Notes: a model not told the origin generated them from the sequence alone. Shown: positions 9,257 to 19,001, counted from the first letter of the stretch. The stretch: 64,000 nucleotides of DNA from Rubripirellula lacrimiformis (GCF_007741535.1 NZ_CP036525.1:8370001-8434000), one strand, 5' to 3'. Translations and numbers: made by a program.

Positions 9257-9420
9257 ACCTTCCCTGCCCCCCCACCACCAACTTAAACTCGAACTTAAAC
9301 TCGAACTCGAACTTCCTCTCCATCCTCCGCCCCCCTCGCTCCGCCCCCTCTGTCCTGCCTGTCCTCCCCTGTCCTGCCTGTCCTCTGTCCTCCCCGGGGG
9401 AATCTTGGCATCACCCCCCC
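9257..9420. repeat. Pyrimidine-rich low-complexity tract with short tandem repeats
   Basis: Between the FkbM gene and aroF the plus strand becomes almost pure C/T. It contains tandem copies of ACTTAAACTCGA (about 9280-9310) and of CTGTCCTGC/CTGTCCTCC (about 9350-9395). No reading frame here is believable. Such tracts can form triplexes or slipped structures, but nothing shows a function. Confidence 0.6.
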
Positions 9421-9566
9421 AGTCCGGGGCGGAATGGCATTTTCCGGGCCACTGATTGACTTGGCCTCGACGATTCCCGCGGGCGACTGGTACATTACGC
9501 GGCTTGCCCAATTTTTTCGGGCCACCAGACCATCCTCCTGGCACCTCGTACGTTCGACATTTCGCC

Positions 9567-10652
9567 GTGATCCTGATCCTGAAGAACCTCGCCACCGACG
9601 ATCAAATTGATCACGTATTGCGGCGCGTCGAGGAAATGGGGCTCCAGCATCACCTAAGCCGGGGCACTCACCGAACGATCGTGGGGATCATCGGCGACGA
9701 GGATCAGCTTCGCGAGGAACCTTTGCGAGCGATTCCCGGCGTGGCCCAAGTCGTGCCGGTCCTGCCCCCCTACAAACTGGCATCACGGGATGCCCACCCC
9801 GAGTCCAGCATCGTGGACGTATCGGGAGTCAAGATTGGCGGTGGCCATTTGGGCATGATTGCCGGTCCGTGCAGCGTCGAAGACCCCGACCGGATGTTTC
9901 GAATCGCAGAGAAGGTCGTCGCATCGGGCGCCAACCTATTCCGCGGCGGTGCGTACAAACCACGCACCAGCCCCTATGCATTTCAGGGCATGGGCGAAGA
10001 CGGGCTGAAATTGCTTCGCGAAGTCGGCAACCGATACAATATCCCTGTGGTGACCGAAGTAACCGATCCACGGTTGGTCGAATTGGTATCCGGGTACGCC
10101 GACATGCTGCAGGTCGGGGCCCGAAACATGCAAAATTTCGCCCTGCTGACGGAAGTTGGCAAATCGAAGCGGCCGGTGCTGCTGAAGCGTGGCATGAGTG
10201 CGACGATCACCGATTTGCTGATGTGCGCCGAATACATTCTGTCGCAGGGCAACATGAACGTGGTGCTGTGCGAACGAGGCATCAAGAGTTTTGACCCGGC
10301 AACACGAAACCTATTCGACGTCGCTGCCGTACCGCTGGTCCAGCAACTCTCGCACCTGCCGATCATCGTCGACCCATCTCACGCCACCGGCCGTCCGGAT
10401 TTGATTCCGGCCTGTGCGATGGCGGGTTTGGCGGCGGGCGCCGACGGCGTCCACATCGAAGTGCACGATTGCCCGGAAGTTGCCAAAAGCGACGGTCCGC
10501 AAGCGCTGCTGCCTGAACAATACGACCAACTGGCTGGCCAGATGAAGAGTCTGGCGGCGTTGCTTGGCAAACAATTTTCTACACTGCCCGGTTCGCCGAA
10601 CCCGTCAGCATCTGATCCTCAATCATCCATCAACTCGGAGACAGTCGTTTGA
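9567..10652 (+). CDS. aroF: 3-deoxy-7-phosphoheptulonate synthase (DAHP synthase, AroF type)
   Basis: Catalyses condensation of phosphoenolpyruvate and erythrose 4-phosphate, the first step of the shikimate pathway. I take the GTG at 9567 ([20 protein letters not shown]) as start, giving 361 residues with the usual ferredoxin-like N-terminal regulatory domain. The frame is open further upstream, but those codons do not match the family. The TIM-barrel core shows [60 protein letters not shown] and the metal-site region [12 protein letters not shown]. The stop overlaps the tpiA start (TTGA), so the two are probably translationally coupled. The C-terminal ~20 residues are Ser/Pro-rich. Confidence 0.93.
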   Translation: MILILKNLATDDQIDHVLRRVEEMGLQHHLSRGTHRTIVGIIGDEDQLREEPLRAIPGVAQVVPVLPPYKLASRDAHPESSIVDVSGVKIGGGHLGMIAGPCSVEDPDRMFRIAEKVVASGANLFRGGAYKPRTSPYAFQGMGEDGLKLLREVGNRYNIPVVTEVTDPRLVELVSGYADMLQVGARNMQNFALLTEVGKSKRPVLLKRGMSATITDLLMCAEYILSQGNMNVVLCERGIKSFDPATRNLFDVAAVPLVQQLSHLPIIVDPSHATGRPDLIPACAMAGLAAGADGVHIEVHDCPEVAKSDGPQALLPEQYDQLAGQMKSLAALLGKQFSTLPGSPNPSASDPQSSINSETVV

Positions 10653-11404
10653 CACGCCGAATTCTGATCGCAGGCAACTGGAAAATGAACACCCGTCGCG
10701 CCGGGGCCGTTGAACTCGCCAAAGGCATCGTTGCCGGCGTGGGCGACGAACCGTCGGTCGATGTGGCTCTGTGCCCACCATCGGTGTACTTGACTGTGGT
10801 GGCCGATGCCGTCGCGGGCACACCGATCGGACTAGGTGCCCAAAACCTTTACGCCGCCGATGACGGAGCCTTCACCGGCGAAGTCAACGCGTCGATGCTG
10901 ACCGATGTGGGCTGCCGCTACGTGATCCTGGGTCACAGCGAACGCCGCGCGATCATGGGCGAAACCGATCAACAGATCAGCGAAAAGCTGCACGCCGCTT
11001 TGGCTGGCAATCTGATCCCGATCGTTTGTGTTGGCGAAACGCTGGAAGATCGCGAATCCGGCAGCACCGAAAAGGTTGTCGAAACGCAACTCCGCGGCTC
11101 GCTAGACGGACTCGACGACGCTCGCGCCGCTGGCGTCGTGATCGCCTACGAACCGGTTTGGGCCATCGGCACCGGCAAAACGGCATCGCCAGCACAAGCC
11201 GAAGAGGTTCATGCATTCATTCGTAAGTTGCTGGGCGAATTGTTCGGCGATGATGTGGCCGGCCAAATGCGAATTCAGTACGGTGGCAGCGTCAAACCGG
11301 GCAACGCCAAGGAATTGCTGGGTCAACCGAATATCGACGGTGCCCTCGTGGGCGGTGCCAGCCTGAAAGTCGAAGACTTCATGGGCATCATCAACCCAGC
11401 CTAA
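10649..11404 (+). CDS. tpiA: Triosephosphate isomerase
   Basis: Interconverts dihydroxyacetone phosphate and glyceraldehyde 3-phosphate. 251 residues, normal for the family. The start is a TTG at 10649 overlapping the aroF stop by four bases; GGAG at 10637-10640 is well placed as a ribosome-binding site and supports it. Conserved elements are IAGNWKMNT (catalytic Lys), VILGHSERR (catalytic His), [14 protein letters not shown] (catalytic Glu and start of loop 6) and [11 protein letters not shown] plus GALVGGASL at the phosphate-binding end. Cytosolic glycolytic enzyme. It leads into secG in the same direction, a pairing common in bacteria. Confidence 0.96.
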   Translation: MTRRILIAGNWKMNTRRAGAVELAKGIVAGVGDEPSVDVALCPPSVYLTVVADAVAGTPIGLGAQNLYAADDGAFTGEVNASMLTDVGCRYVILGHSERRAIMGETDQQISEKLHAALAGNLIPIVCVGETLEDRESGSTEKVVETQLRGSLDGLDDARAAGVVIAYEPVWAIGTGKTASPAQAEEVHAFIRKLLGELFGDDVAGQMRIQYGGSVKPGNAKELLGQPNIDGALVGGASLKVEDFMGIINPA

Positions 11405-11490
11405 CCGCTGGTTGATTGCCACGACCGGCGCAAAGTCGTCCCTGACAATCCTACCGAACCAACCCAAACCACCTGATTCTTGGTATTTCG

Positions 11491-12111
11491 ATGACGTTCC
11501 TGCTAATCGGCTCCGTTTCCAGCACCATGCTCGGATTCTTGATGGGCTTTCTGTCGCTGTTTTTGATCCTGTTGATCCTGATCCAACGAGGCAAAGGCGG
11601 CGGATTGAGCGGTGCTTTGGGTGGCCCCGGTGGGCAAAGTGCCTTTGGTAGTAAAGCCGGTGACACGTTCACCGTCATCACAGTCGTCGTGGCCGCCGTT
11701 TGGGGTTTCACCTGTGCATTCACGATGTGGTTGCTGGGCACCCACGCCACGGCACCCATCGCCGACAGCGCCGTTACGGCCGGCCCTGGCGATGCCGATT
11801 CAACCGGCAACACCCTGTCCGTTCCACCCCTTGGTGGCGATGCATCCTCGCTAAGCGGCAGCGAATCGTCGATCTCGGGCGGTGAATTGGTTCCCAAGCC
11901 AGCCCCCGCCACCGCCACCGCCACCGATGCGGCCGAAACCGCAACGACACCCGACGCAGCAGCAACACCGCAAACGCCCGCCACGACCGACGCAGCAGCC
12001 GAAACCGATCAACCGGCTGCCGAAAGTGCTGAATCCACGGCCACCGAAGCTACCACCGAACCGGCCGACAACGCGTCCGGCGAAGATTCCGCCGAAGCGA
12101 CCGACAAGTAA
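11491..12111 (+). CDS. secG: Preprotein translocase subunit SecG with long disordered tail
   Basis: SecG is the small membrane subunit of the SecYEG channel. 206 residues here, against roughly 70-120 usually. Two hydrophobic helices lie at ~11-28 ([17 protein letters not shown]) and ~51-75, separated by the characteristic loop [22 protein letters not shown]. The remaining ~125 residues after the second helix are Ala/Thr/Pro/Glu-rich and low complexity (repeats such as [20 protein letters not shown]), predicted disordered. Such extensions occur on planctomycete and some other SecG proteins; function unknown. Third gene of the aroF-tpiA-secG run. Confidence 0.9.
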   Translation: MTFLLIGSVSSTMLGFLMGFLSLFLILLILIQRGKGGGLSGALGGPGGQSAFGSKAGDTFTVITVVVAAVWGFTCAFTMWLLGTHATAPIADSAVTAGPGDADSTGNTLSVPPLGGDASSLSGSESSISGGELVPKPAPATATATDAAETATTPDAAATPQTPATTDAAAETDQPAAESAESTATEATTEPADNASGEDSAEATDK

Positions 12112-12207
12112 GATTGCCGGCAAAGTTTTTGTGCACCGCATCGTCTAGCCGGTGCCGACCGTCCTCCCACCGGCGAACAAACCGCCGGTGACCGCGAACC
12201 GATCTTC

Positions 12208-13134
12208 ATGAAGCCATTCAATCCCGCCGGCGTCCGCAGTATGACCGGCCAGGGCCACGCGTCCGATCAAAGCGACCTAGGCACCATCACGGTCGAGGTT
12301 CGCACGGTCAACAACCGCGGCTTCAAATGTTCGTCTCGGATCAGCGATTCGCTGTCCGCCCTGGACAACAAGATCGAAACACTGGCGCGGTCGCTGATTC
12401 ACCGCGGCAGTGTGACATTGTCGATTTCGTGGCGAAAACCGGACAATCAGGACGCTCCCGCCGTCAATCGCGAAATCCTGAAGTCCTATGCCCAGCATCT
12501 GCAGCAGGTCCGCCAAGAACTAGACGACCCGTCGATGACGATCGAACTGGCATCCTTGATGACGTTGCCAGGCGTCTTTGTGACGCACCGTGAAGATCGC
12601 CGCAAAGATGACGAACTGTGGGCGTTTGTTCGCGGGGCCATCAAGGCCGCGATCGCAAATTTGGATCGGATGCGTGAAAGCGAAGGGCAAAACATGGCCA
12701 CCACGCTTCGCACCGATGTCCAACAGATTCGCCAGTCGCTGGACCAGATCAGCATCTTGGCACCGCGTGCGGTCGAGACCTATCGCAATCGGCTAGAAAC
12801 CAAGATCGAGCGGATTTTGACCGAACGAGCGATCGAGACGCAACCAGTCGATCTGCTTCGCGAGGTCCAAATCTACGCCGATCGAGCCGACATCAGCGAA
12901 GAAATCATGCGATTGGGCAGTCACCTAGAGATGTTTCAGAACGTTTTGGACGGAACCGACAACAGTGACCATCGCGAACCCACCGGCCGCAAACTAGACT
13001 TCGTGATCCAAGAAATGTTCCGCGAAACCAATACCATCGGCAGCAAGGCGTCCGACGCCGAAGTGTCGGCCAACGTGGTCGAAATCAAATGTGCGATTGA
13101 ACGAATGCGGGAACTGGTCCAAAATTTGGAATGA
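12208..13134 (+). CDS. yicC: YicC/YloC family endoribonuclease
   Basis: 308 residues, slightly longer than the usual ~290. The N-terminal domain starts with the family hallmark SMTGQGHA and VEVRTVNNRGFKCSSRI. The C-terminal domain ends with GRKLDFVIQEMFRETNTIGSKASD and EIKCAIERMRELVQNLE, almost invariant in the family. YicC proteins of E. coli and B. subtilis have been shown to be endoribonucleases. Position directly upstream of gmk and rpoZ is the classic conserved neighbourhood. The ATG at 12208 is the first suitable start. Confidence 0.93.
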   Translation: MKPFNPAGVRSMTGQGHASDQSDLGTITVEVRTVNNRGFKCSSRISDSLSALDNKIETLARSLIHRGSVTLSISWRKPDNQDAPAVNREILKSYAQHLQQVRQELDDPSMTIELASLMTLPGVFVTHREDRRKDDELWAFVRGAIKAAIANLDRMRESEGQNMATTLRTDVQQIRQSLDQISILAPRAVETYRNRLETKIERILTERAIETQPVDLLREVQIYADRADISEEIMRLGSHLEMFQNVLDGTDNSDHREPTGRKLDFVIQEMFRETNTIGSKASDAEVSANVVEIKCAIERMRELVQNLE

Positions 13135-13186
13135 TCGCGACGCAGTATTTTGATGGCAGCAGCAGTTCGACGAAGCGACGTATTGA

Positions 13187-13789
13187 ATGAGTGACGGGCA
13201 TCCAGGCCGATTGATCATCATTTCCGGACCGAGTGGTGCGGGAAAAAGCACGGTTGTGCGCCAACTTTTACAAGTCTGCGATTTGCCAATCACGCTCAGT
13301 GTGTCGGCAACCACCCGGCCGCCACGGCCCGGCGAAGTCGACGGTGTCCAGTATCACTTCCTATCGGCGGAGGAGTTCGCCCAGCAGAAAGCGGCCGACG
13401 AGTTCCTGGAATGCAAAGAGGTTTTTGGCCTCGGGTATTGGTACGGAACGCTACGCCGGCAGGTTGCCTCTGGCTTGAATGCCGGAAAATGGGTAATTTT
13501 GGAGATCGACGTCCAGGGTGCGATGACGGTTTTAGAGAACAAATCCCTGAACCCGATCTCGTTGTTCATCCATCCGGGTAATATGGACGAACTGGAAAAT
13601 CGCCTTCGTCGGCGGCAAACCGAAAGCGAAGAAGTGATCGCTGCACGATTGGAAACAGCCATCGCCGAGATGCAGTACATGCATCGATATCAGTACGAAA
13701 TCATCAACGGATCCGTCGACGTGGCGGTCGCCGAGATCTGTCAAATTCTGAAAGACCAAAGGGAAAAACAAAGATGCTCGAAGAGCTAA
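13187..13789 (+). CDS. gmk: Guanylate kinase
   Basis: Phosphorylates GMP to GDP with ATP. 200 residues from the ATG at 13187. The P-loop is IIISGPSGAGKSTVV (~residues 10-24). The GMP-binding region has SATTRPPRPGEVDGVQYHF, and VILEIDVQGAM is the Walker B-like strand. SLFIHPGNMDELENRLRRR leads into the lid. The 3' end overlaps the rpoZ start by 16 bases, indicating coupled translation. Confidence 0.95.
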   Translation: MSDGHPGRLIIISGPSGAGKSTVVRQLLQVCDLPITLSVSATTRPPRPGEVDGVQYHFLSAEEFAQQKAADEFLECKEVFGLGYWYGTLRRQVASGLNAGKWVILEIDVQGAMTVLENKSLNPISLFIHPGNMDELENRLRRRQTESEEVIAARLETAIAEMQYMHRYQYEIINGSVDVAVAEICQILKDQREKQRCSKS

Positions 13790-14046
13790 AAGAAGAAGAA
13801 ATCGTCAACAAGGTTGGCGGTCGTTTCAAGCTCAGCACTCTGATCCAAAAGCGATTGGTCCAGCTGAACCAGGGCAGTCGTGCATTGGTCAACGTTGACA
13901 CCCACGACAAGATGTCGATCGTGTTGCAAGAAATCATGCAAGACAAAATCGTCTTGAACATGGACAACGAAGTCGAATCGATTCCAGATTTGAACGCCGC
14001 CGTGGCAGCGGCCGAAGGTCCGGATTTGGACGTTTCGGATCTATAG
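13774..14046 (+). CDS. rpoZ: DNA-directed RNA polymerase omega subunit (RpoZ-like)
   Basis: 90 residues beginning MLEELKEEEIVNKVGGRFKL. The helix GRFKLSTLIQKRLVQLNQGSR matches the omega fold (usual pattern N-R-[FY]-x-L-V-x-x-[AV]-x-x-R-A-x-Q-L). Omega helps assemble and stabilise the RNA polymerase core. The C-terminal ~30 residues are acidic. Identification rests on this motif plus the conserved gmk-rpoZ-coaC order; sequence divergence is typical of planctomycete omega proteins. It overlaps the end of gmk. Confidence 0.85.
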   Translation: MLEELKEEEIVNKVGGRFKLSTLIQKRLVQLNQGSRALVNVDTHDKMSIVLQEIMQDKIVLNMDNEVESIPDLNAAVAAAEGPDLDVSDL

Positions 14047-14074
14047 AAGCGACCACGCCAAGCGGGCGCGATCG

Positions 14075-14638
14075 ATGGCAAACCATCCACGAACGATTCT
14101 GCTGTCTATCGGAGGCGGAATCGCAGCCTACAAGTCGGCTGTCCTATGCAGCCGACTGGCGCAATCGGGCTACTCGGTGCGCGTCGCGATGACGCGCGCC
14201 GCGGCCTCGTTTATCGGACCACCCACCCTGGCCGCTCTATCGGCCAAACCGGTGGCGATCGAGATGTTCGACCCCCGGTTCCCGCTGGGCCCACACATCG
14301 AACTGGCCGATGGCATCGATTTGATGATCGTTGCACCCGCGACGGCGAATTTATTGTCGAAATTTGCCTGCGGTACTGCCGATGACTTAGTCAGTACCCT
14401 GTATCTGCAAGTCGAAGCGCCGGTCCTGCTTGCACCGGCGATGAGTGCGCCGATGTGGAGCAAACCCTCGGTCCAGCGAAACATCGACCAACTGAAAAGT
14501 GATGGCTGTCACTTCGTCGGCCCCGACTCGGGATGGCTCAGCTGCCGTGCCCGTGGCGAAGGACGAATGAGTGAGCCCGAATCGATTGTCGCCGCAGCCG
14601 AAGAGTTGCTGCTGAGCGTGCCCAAGGAAAGTTCATAA
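14075..14638 (+). CDS. coaC: Phosphopantothenoylcysteine decarboxylase (flavoprotein)
   Basis: 187 residues. FMN-dependent decarboxylation of 4'-phosphopantothenoylcysteine in coenzyme A synthesis. Visible elements are ILLSIGGGIAAYKSAVLCSRL at the N-terminus, the catalytic-His region FPLGPHIELADGIDLMIVAPATANLLSKFACGTADDL, the MSAPMW element (PAMSAPMW; usually PAMNxxMW, here with Ser for Asn), and SGWLSCRARGEGRM containing the active-site Cys. Only the CoaC half is present; the CoaB ligase, fused in many bacteria, is not in this window. Follows rpoZ after 28 bases on the same strand. Confidence 0.88.
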   Translation: MANHPRTILLSIGGGIAAYKSAVLCSRLAQSGYSVRVAMTRAAASFIGPPTLAALSAKPVAIEMFDPRFPLGPHIELADGIDLMIVAPATANLLSKFACGTADDLVSTLYLQVEAPVLLAPAMSAPMWSKPSVQRNIDQLKSDGCHFVGPDSGWLSCRARGEGRMSEPESIVAAAEELLLSVPKESS

Positions 14639-14709
14639 AACCGCCGCAGGCGATCCCCTCGCATGCGATTGTCCGTCTTCGTTCAGCATGTCCTTCTTTG
14701 GCAACTTCC

Positions 14710-16368
14710 ATGAGCCTTTTTGTTTTCGGCCACCGCAATCCTGATACGGACGCCATCTGCAGCGCGCTGGCATACGCGGACTTCCTGCGCCGAACAACGC
14801 GGCCCGACGCGATCGCCGCTTGCTGCGGGACACCGAACCAACGAACCGAGTTTGCGCTCAAAAAGGCCAAGGTTCAGCATCCGCGGATCATCATGGATAT
14901 CCGCCCGGAACTGGAAGACGTCTGCAATCGCGACACGATCGTGGCGCGGAAAGACGACGTGTTCTACGACGTCTACCAACGCATGAATGCCCACGAAGTC
15001 CGTTCGATCCCCGTCCTGGATGACGAGGACAAAGTGGTGGGGATCGTGACGCTGTTGGACCTGCTGGAATTGATGCTGCAAGGCGGTGTCGACCCCGTCC
15101 GTTCACGACAGGTCACCAGCACGCTGGAAAAAGTCGTCTCCGTCGTCGGTGGTTCGTTTCAGCATGTTGTCGAACCCGAACGCATTGATGACTTTGTCGT
15201 CACCGTCGGTGCGATGAGCGCCGGTGGGTTCACCGAACGGATGCGGCAGTTCCCGGCCGAACGTTTGTTGGTGGTCAGCGGCGACCGACCATCGATCCAA
15301 CTGCCCGCTCTGGAAATGGGCGTCCGCGCGATGGTCGTTACCGGCGGCTATGAACTGTCCAGCGGTTTGATGCAGTTGGCCAAGGCCCAAGGTGTGTCCA
15401 TCATCACCAGCCCGTTCGATACTGCGACCACCACCATGCGGATCAAAGCCGCACAGCGGATCGATTCGATCATCGAAACCAACTTCATCAAGCTGTCATC
15501 GAAGATGCCCGTCGAATCGGCTCGAAGTCACGTTTTCCGCAGCCCGCAAACCATCTTTCCCGTGGTCGATGGCGACGAATTGATCGGCGTGATCAGCAAA
15601 AGCGATCTGGTGAACCCGCCCAAAACCGAAATCGTCTTGGTCGACCACAATGAAATCTCGCAAGCCGTGCAGGGTGCCGAAGACGCCAACATCGTCGAAG
15701 TGCTTGACCACCACCGGCTAGGCGGTTCGCTGAAATCGAATCACCCGATGCGGTTCTACATGGAACCTGTGGGATCGACATGCACTTTGGTGGCCAAGAT
15801 GTTCCAACGTGCCGGCATCAATCCATCGCCCGGCATCGCCCTATGCATGGCATCGGGCATGATCAGCGACACGCTGTACCTGCGATCGCCGACCACGACC
15901 GATACCGATCGTGACATGCTGCAGTGGCTGGAACAGCTTTGCGAAGTCGAGATGGACGAATACGCCAACGAGTTCTTCCAAGTCGGTTCGGCACTGCGAT
16001 CGTGCACGCCCGAGGAAGTCGTCCGCGAGGACTGTAAAGAGTTCGAAGAATCAGGCCGCCGTTTTTCAATCTCGCAGATCGAAGAAATCGGATTCGATTT
16101 GTTCTGGCAACGCAAAGACGAATTGACCAAGGCGTTGGAAGATCTTGCGTCGGAATCCAATCTCGAATTTTCCGCTCTGCTGATCACCGACATCGCCAGC
16201 AATGGCAGCCTGCTGTTGATGAGCAGCGAGCCCGATGGGTGGGAAGAAATCAACTACCCACAACTGGAAGACATGCTGTACGAACTGGAACAGGTGGTCA
16301 GCCGCAAAAAACAACTGCTGCCATTGATCATCAGCCTGTTGGATTCAACACCAGCCCACAACAACTAG
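14710..16368 (+). CDS. ppaC: Family II manganese-dependent inorganic pyrophosphatase with CBS and DRTGG domains
   Basis: Hydrolyses pyrophosphate. 552 residues from the ATG at 14710 (MSLFVFGHRNPDTDAICSAL); a TTG 12 bases upstream is unlikely. The DHH phosphoesterase core is split: GHRNPDTDAI supplies the first metal ligands, and LVDHNEISQ with EVLDHHRLGG the DHH motif much later. Inserted between are a CBS domain (RKDDVFYDVYQRMNAHEVRSIP), a DRTGG domain (LLVVSGDRPSIQLPALEMG) and a second CBS (TIFPVVDGDELIGVISKSDL). The DHHA2 domain follows (MISDTLYLRSPTTTDTDR). CBS-containing homologues are known to be regulated by adenine nucleotides, so energy-state control is likely here too. Confidence 0.92.
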   Translation: MSLFVFGHRNPDTDAICSALAYADFLRRTTRPDAIAACCGTPNQRTEFALKKAKVQHPRIIMDIRPELEDVCNRDTIVARKDDVFYDVYQRMNAHEVRSIPVLDDEDKVVGIVTLLDLLELMLQGGVDPVRSRQVTSTLEKVVSVVGGSFQHVVEPERIDDFVVTVGAMSAGGFTERMRQFPAERLLVVSGDRPSIQLPALEMGVRAMVVTGGYELSSGLMQLAKAQGVSIITSPFDTATTTMRIKAAQRIDSIIETNFIKLSSKMPVESARSHVFRSPQTIFPVVDGDELIGVISKSDLVNPPKTEIVLVDHNEISQAVQGAEDANIVEVLDHHRLGGSLKSNHPMRFYMEPVGSTCTLVAKMFQRAGINPSPGIALCMASGMISDTLYLRSPTTTDTDRDMLQWLEQLCEVEMDEYANEFFQVGSALRSCTPEEVVREDCKEFEESGRRFSISQIEEIGFDLFWQRKDELTKALEDLASESNLEFSALLITDIASNGSLLLMSSEPDGWEEINYPQLEDMLYELEQVVSRKKQLLPLIISLLDSTPAHNN

Positions 16369-16433
16369 CGATCCCGCCCCAATCAGCTCGGGGTGGCTCG
16401 CCGCCGCGGCCGCCGCGGCCGCCGCCAAAATGG

Positions 16434-17565
16434 CTACAGGTCTTCGGCCGTGATGACGACCCATTCCAACGAAATTGGATCTTCCGATCGACCGTCGATT
16501 CGAATGGTTTGAATCACAGCGTTCAGGTTCGTCTCGTTCATCAAACGATCGATTTGAACGAATTGGCGATCGCTTGCAACGATCGGGGGATACCGCGGCG
16601 GATTTCGGACAGTTGCGGCAATCGACCTTCGATCGTATCGGTTCGAATTTCCGATAGCGACGTGTGATTGATCGGTGGCTTCCCACACAGCAACACGAAC
16701 AGGGTAGCACCCAAGCTGTAGATGTCGCTGGCCGGTGTCGGCGCCAAGTGCGAAAACTGTTCAGGACTCATGAACGCCGGTGTGCCAGCCCCGCGACCGG
16801 TCGTTGAACCCGACTGGCTACCGGATAGCTGGATGGCCAGCGTCTTTTCGCCACTCTGTTTGAAGCGTTCGTCTCGCAGCACCGGGATTGCCAGCCCCCA
16901 ATCGACGACGATCGTTTCACCGAAGCGACCGATCATGACGTTCGCTGGTTTGATGTCACGGTGCACGATGCCACGGTTGTGGGCGTAGGCAATCGTCTTG
17001 CACAACGAAACATAACACGGTGCATGAATTTAACGGCCACGCTGCGTCGCAGCGCATCGTCCTGACCGACGTAAACTTCACCGAGCCCGCCAGCGCTTAA
17101 AAAGTTCAAATCCCCGATCACCGAGGCGATGTCCAGCGGTGGCAGTTTCGGTGCAGATTGACGCTTCCGCTTTTTGCGGGGAGACGGTTTCCGCTGTACC
17201 GCTTTCAGCGCGGCGATCCGTCGTTCGATGTCCGATCGTAATTCGGGATGGTCCTGGCACAGGGTATCCAGGGGAATCGGTTCTCCCTGATCGCCCGTTT
17301 CCTCCCACCGGCCCAGCAGTTCTTCGATGATCTGCTGGCTAGGCCCGTCGCCGAAGCGCAGGACCAATTCATCAGCCGCCTCTTCGGTGATCAAACGGTG
17401 CAACTGGGACGGCGTGCTGATGGGCACATCGTGCAGTCGCTGCATCACCCGGGTAGAAACTTCATCGCTGATCTCGGTGCAGACCGCATCTGCGACCACG
17501 ATTGACCGCGACTTCAACAGACGAACAACGACGCGATCGATTCGCGGCCGGGCTAAATTCAACAA
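16434..17565 (-). pseudogene. Decayed serine/threonine protein kinase
   Basis: Kinase sequence is spread over shifted frames. 17565 down to ~17010 encodes a planctomycete kinase N-terminus (LLGRWEETGDQGEPIPLDTL, then a poor Gly loop SAGGLGEVYVGQDDALRRSVAVKFM). The next stretch, in another frame, goes straight to KTIAYAHNRGIVHRDIKPAN, VVDWGLAIPV and GAGTPAFMSPEQF, ending at 16541. Only about 68 nucleotides separate the catalytic Lys from the HRD His, against about 327 in the intact kinase at 20205, so roughly 260 nt (not a multiple of three) are missing. A third frame ends at 16434 with EDPISLEWVVITAEDL, resembling the ending of the intact kinase (WIDDVVITRIP), so the helical region may also be lost. 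A GCC-triplet tract lies just downstream (16401-16428). Confidence 0.8.
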
Positions 17566-17912
17566 TTCGCCGCGAACCGAAACATCCCATCGGCTAGACG
17601 TTGGATGACCGCTTGAAAATGGGGCAGTTTGGAAATGTCCGTCTGAGGCTGGTCAGTCGGAGTTCGGTTGGCTTTCATCCCGCCATGATAGCCTTCGCGA
17701 GAAGGCCCGCCATAAGAAACCTGCGACTTGGTAGAGCCTGCGGGATGCGCCGCTGGCAACAGTCGGGGGATGGGCTGGCCACAGCCTGCCAAATCAAGAA
17801 TCGCCGGAACGACGCACAGCCCGGCAGGTTTGCCGGTCGGCTGTGCATCGCCAGGGTTCACCTAGCCCGGGTTCACCTAGCCGGGGCAAGCCACGGCCGG
17901 GGTGTCATCTTT
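17566..17912. other. Intergenic stretch between kinase remnant and KDG kinase
   Basis: No credible gene. It contains a short tandem duplication, GGTTCACCTAGCC(C)GG twice at about 17857-17887, downstream of the sugar kinase stop. It may include the degraded 5' region of the kinase remnant. No T-tract terminator was recognised. Confidence 0.45.
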
Positions 17913-19001
17913 CTAGCGTTGGACGCGAGCGCTGCCGCCTTCGGCGAACGCTTCGACTTCGGCCAGGCTGGCTCGCGAAACATCGCCGGGGAAGGTGGTC
18001 AGAAGAGCACCATGAGCCCAGCCCAGTTTCAGAGCTTCTTGAGGCTCCCGTCCGTCGATCAATCCGTAGATCAACCCAGACGCGAATCCGTCACCGCCAC
18101 CGATCCGGTCAATGACGTCCAATTCGGCTGTTGGGGCGATGTATTCTTTGCCGTCGTACCACAACACAGCGCTCCACGAGTGACGATTGGTCGAGTGGAC
18201 TTCGCGAAGCGTGGTGGCGACCGCTTTGACGTTCGGGAACTTCTTGACAGCGTCTCCGATCATGCCAAAGAAGTTTTTGGGGTCCAGCTTGCTGTCGGTC
18301 TTTTCCTCGACATCAGGGCCCTTCACGCCCAAGCCCTTCTGCAAATCTTCTTCGTTTCCAACCAAGACGTCGACGTTTTCGACGATCTTGGCGATCATCT
18401 TTTGGCCTTGGGCCAAGCCACCGATCGTGTCCCACAACTTGGCACGATAGTTCAGGTCGAACGAACGGATCGCACCGGCACGTCCGGCGGCTTCCATCAT
18501 CTCGACGACGACGTCAGCGGTCGTTTCCGACAGGGCTGCGAAGATACCGCCACTGTGAACCCAGCGAACGCCGCCGGCAAACATCTTGTCCCAATCAAAG
18601 TCGCCCGGCTTCAGCATCGCGCCGGCTTCGTTGGCCCGGTTGTAGAACACGACAGGGGCGCGAACGCCTTGGCCGCGATCGCTGTACACGGTCGCCATGT
18701 TTGGACCACGAACACCATCGTGCTTGAAATCCTTGTAGAAAGGCTTCACGCCCATCGCACGCACTTGGCGTTGGATCAGTTCGCCGATGGGGTTGTCGAC
18801 CATCGCGGTCGCCACGCCGGTGTTGAGCCCGAAGCAAGACGACAGGTTGGCAGCACAGTTGTACTCGCCACCGGAAACATGGACTTCGAAGTTGTCTGCG
18901 GTGCGGAATGGAATCACACCCGGATCCAAACGGTGGACGAGTGCACCTAGTGCGCAGAAATCGAGTGCCTTATCGCCGCTGGGAATGTTCAGTCCGCTCA
19001 T
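17913..19001 (-). CDS. kdgK: PfkB-family sugar kinase, probable 2-dehydro-3-deoxygluconokinase
   Basis: 362 residues from the ATG at 19001 (MSGLNIPSGDKALDFCALG); the open frame continues upstream into the previous gene's spacer but without a sensible start. Ribokinase-fold signatures are VSGGEYNCAANLSSCFGLNTG near the N-terminus and VIDRIGGGDGFASGLIYGLI at the C-terminus, the latter holding the catalytic Asp and anion hole (usual DTTGAGD, here DRIGGGD). It would phosphorylate 2-keto-3-deoxygluconate in uronate or alginate/pectin catabolism, which is inferred from family resemblance and from the SDR immediately upstream. The 55-base gap and common strand indicate an operon. Confidence 0.75.
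   Translation of the reverse strand: MSGLNIPSGDKALDFCALGALVHRLDPGVIPFRTADNFEVHVSGGEYNCAANLSSCFGLNTGVATAMVDNPIGELIQRQVRAMGVKPFYKDFKHDGVRGPNMATVYSDRGQGVRAPVVFYNRANEAGAMLKPGDFDWDKMFAGGVRWVHSGGIFAALSETTADVVVEMMEAAGRAGAIRSFDLNYRAKLWDTIGGLAQGQKMIAKIVENVDVLVGNEEDLQKGLGVKGPDVEEKTDSKLDPKNFFGMIGDAVKKFPNVKAVATTLREVHSTNRHSWSAVLWYDGKEYIAPTAELDVIDRIGGGDGFASGLIYGLIDGREPQEALKLGWAHGALLTTFPGDVSRASLAEVEAFAEGGSARVQR

Noticed and set aside
16369-16433. Terminator after ppaC
   Set aside because: A short CCCC/GGGG stem is present, but no T-tract follows, only a GCC-triplet run.
17601-18950. Long plus-strand open frame (449 codons)
   Set aside because: It is antisense to the PfkB kinase, whose frame has clear family motifs. 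High-GC codon bias opens the opposite strand.
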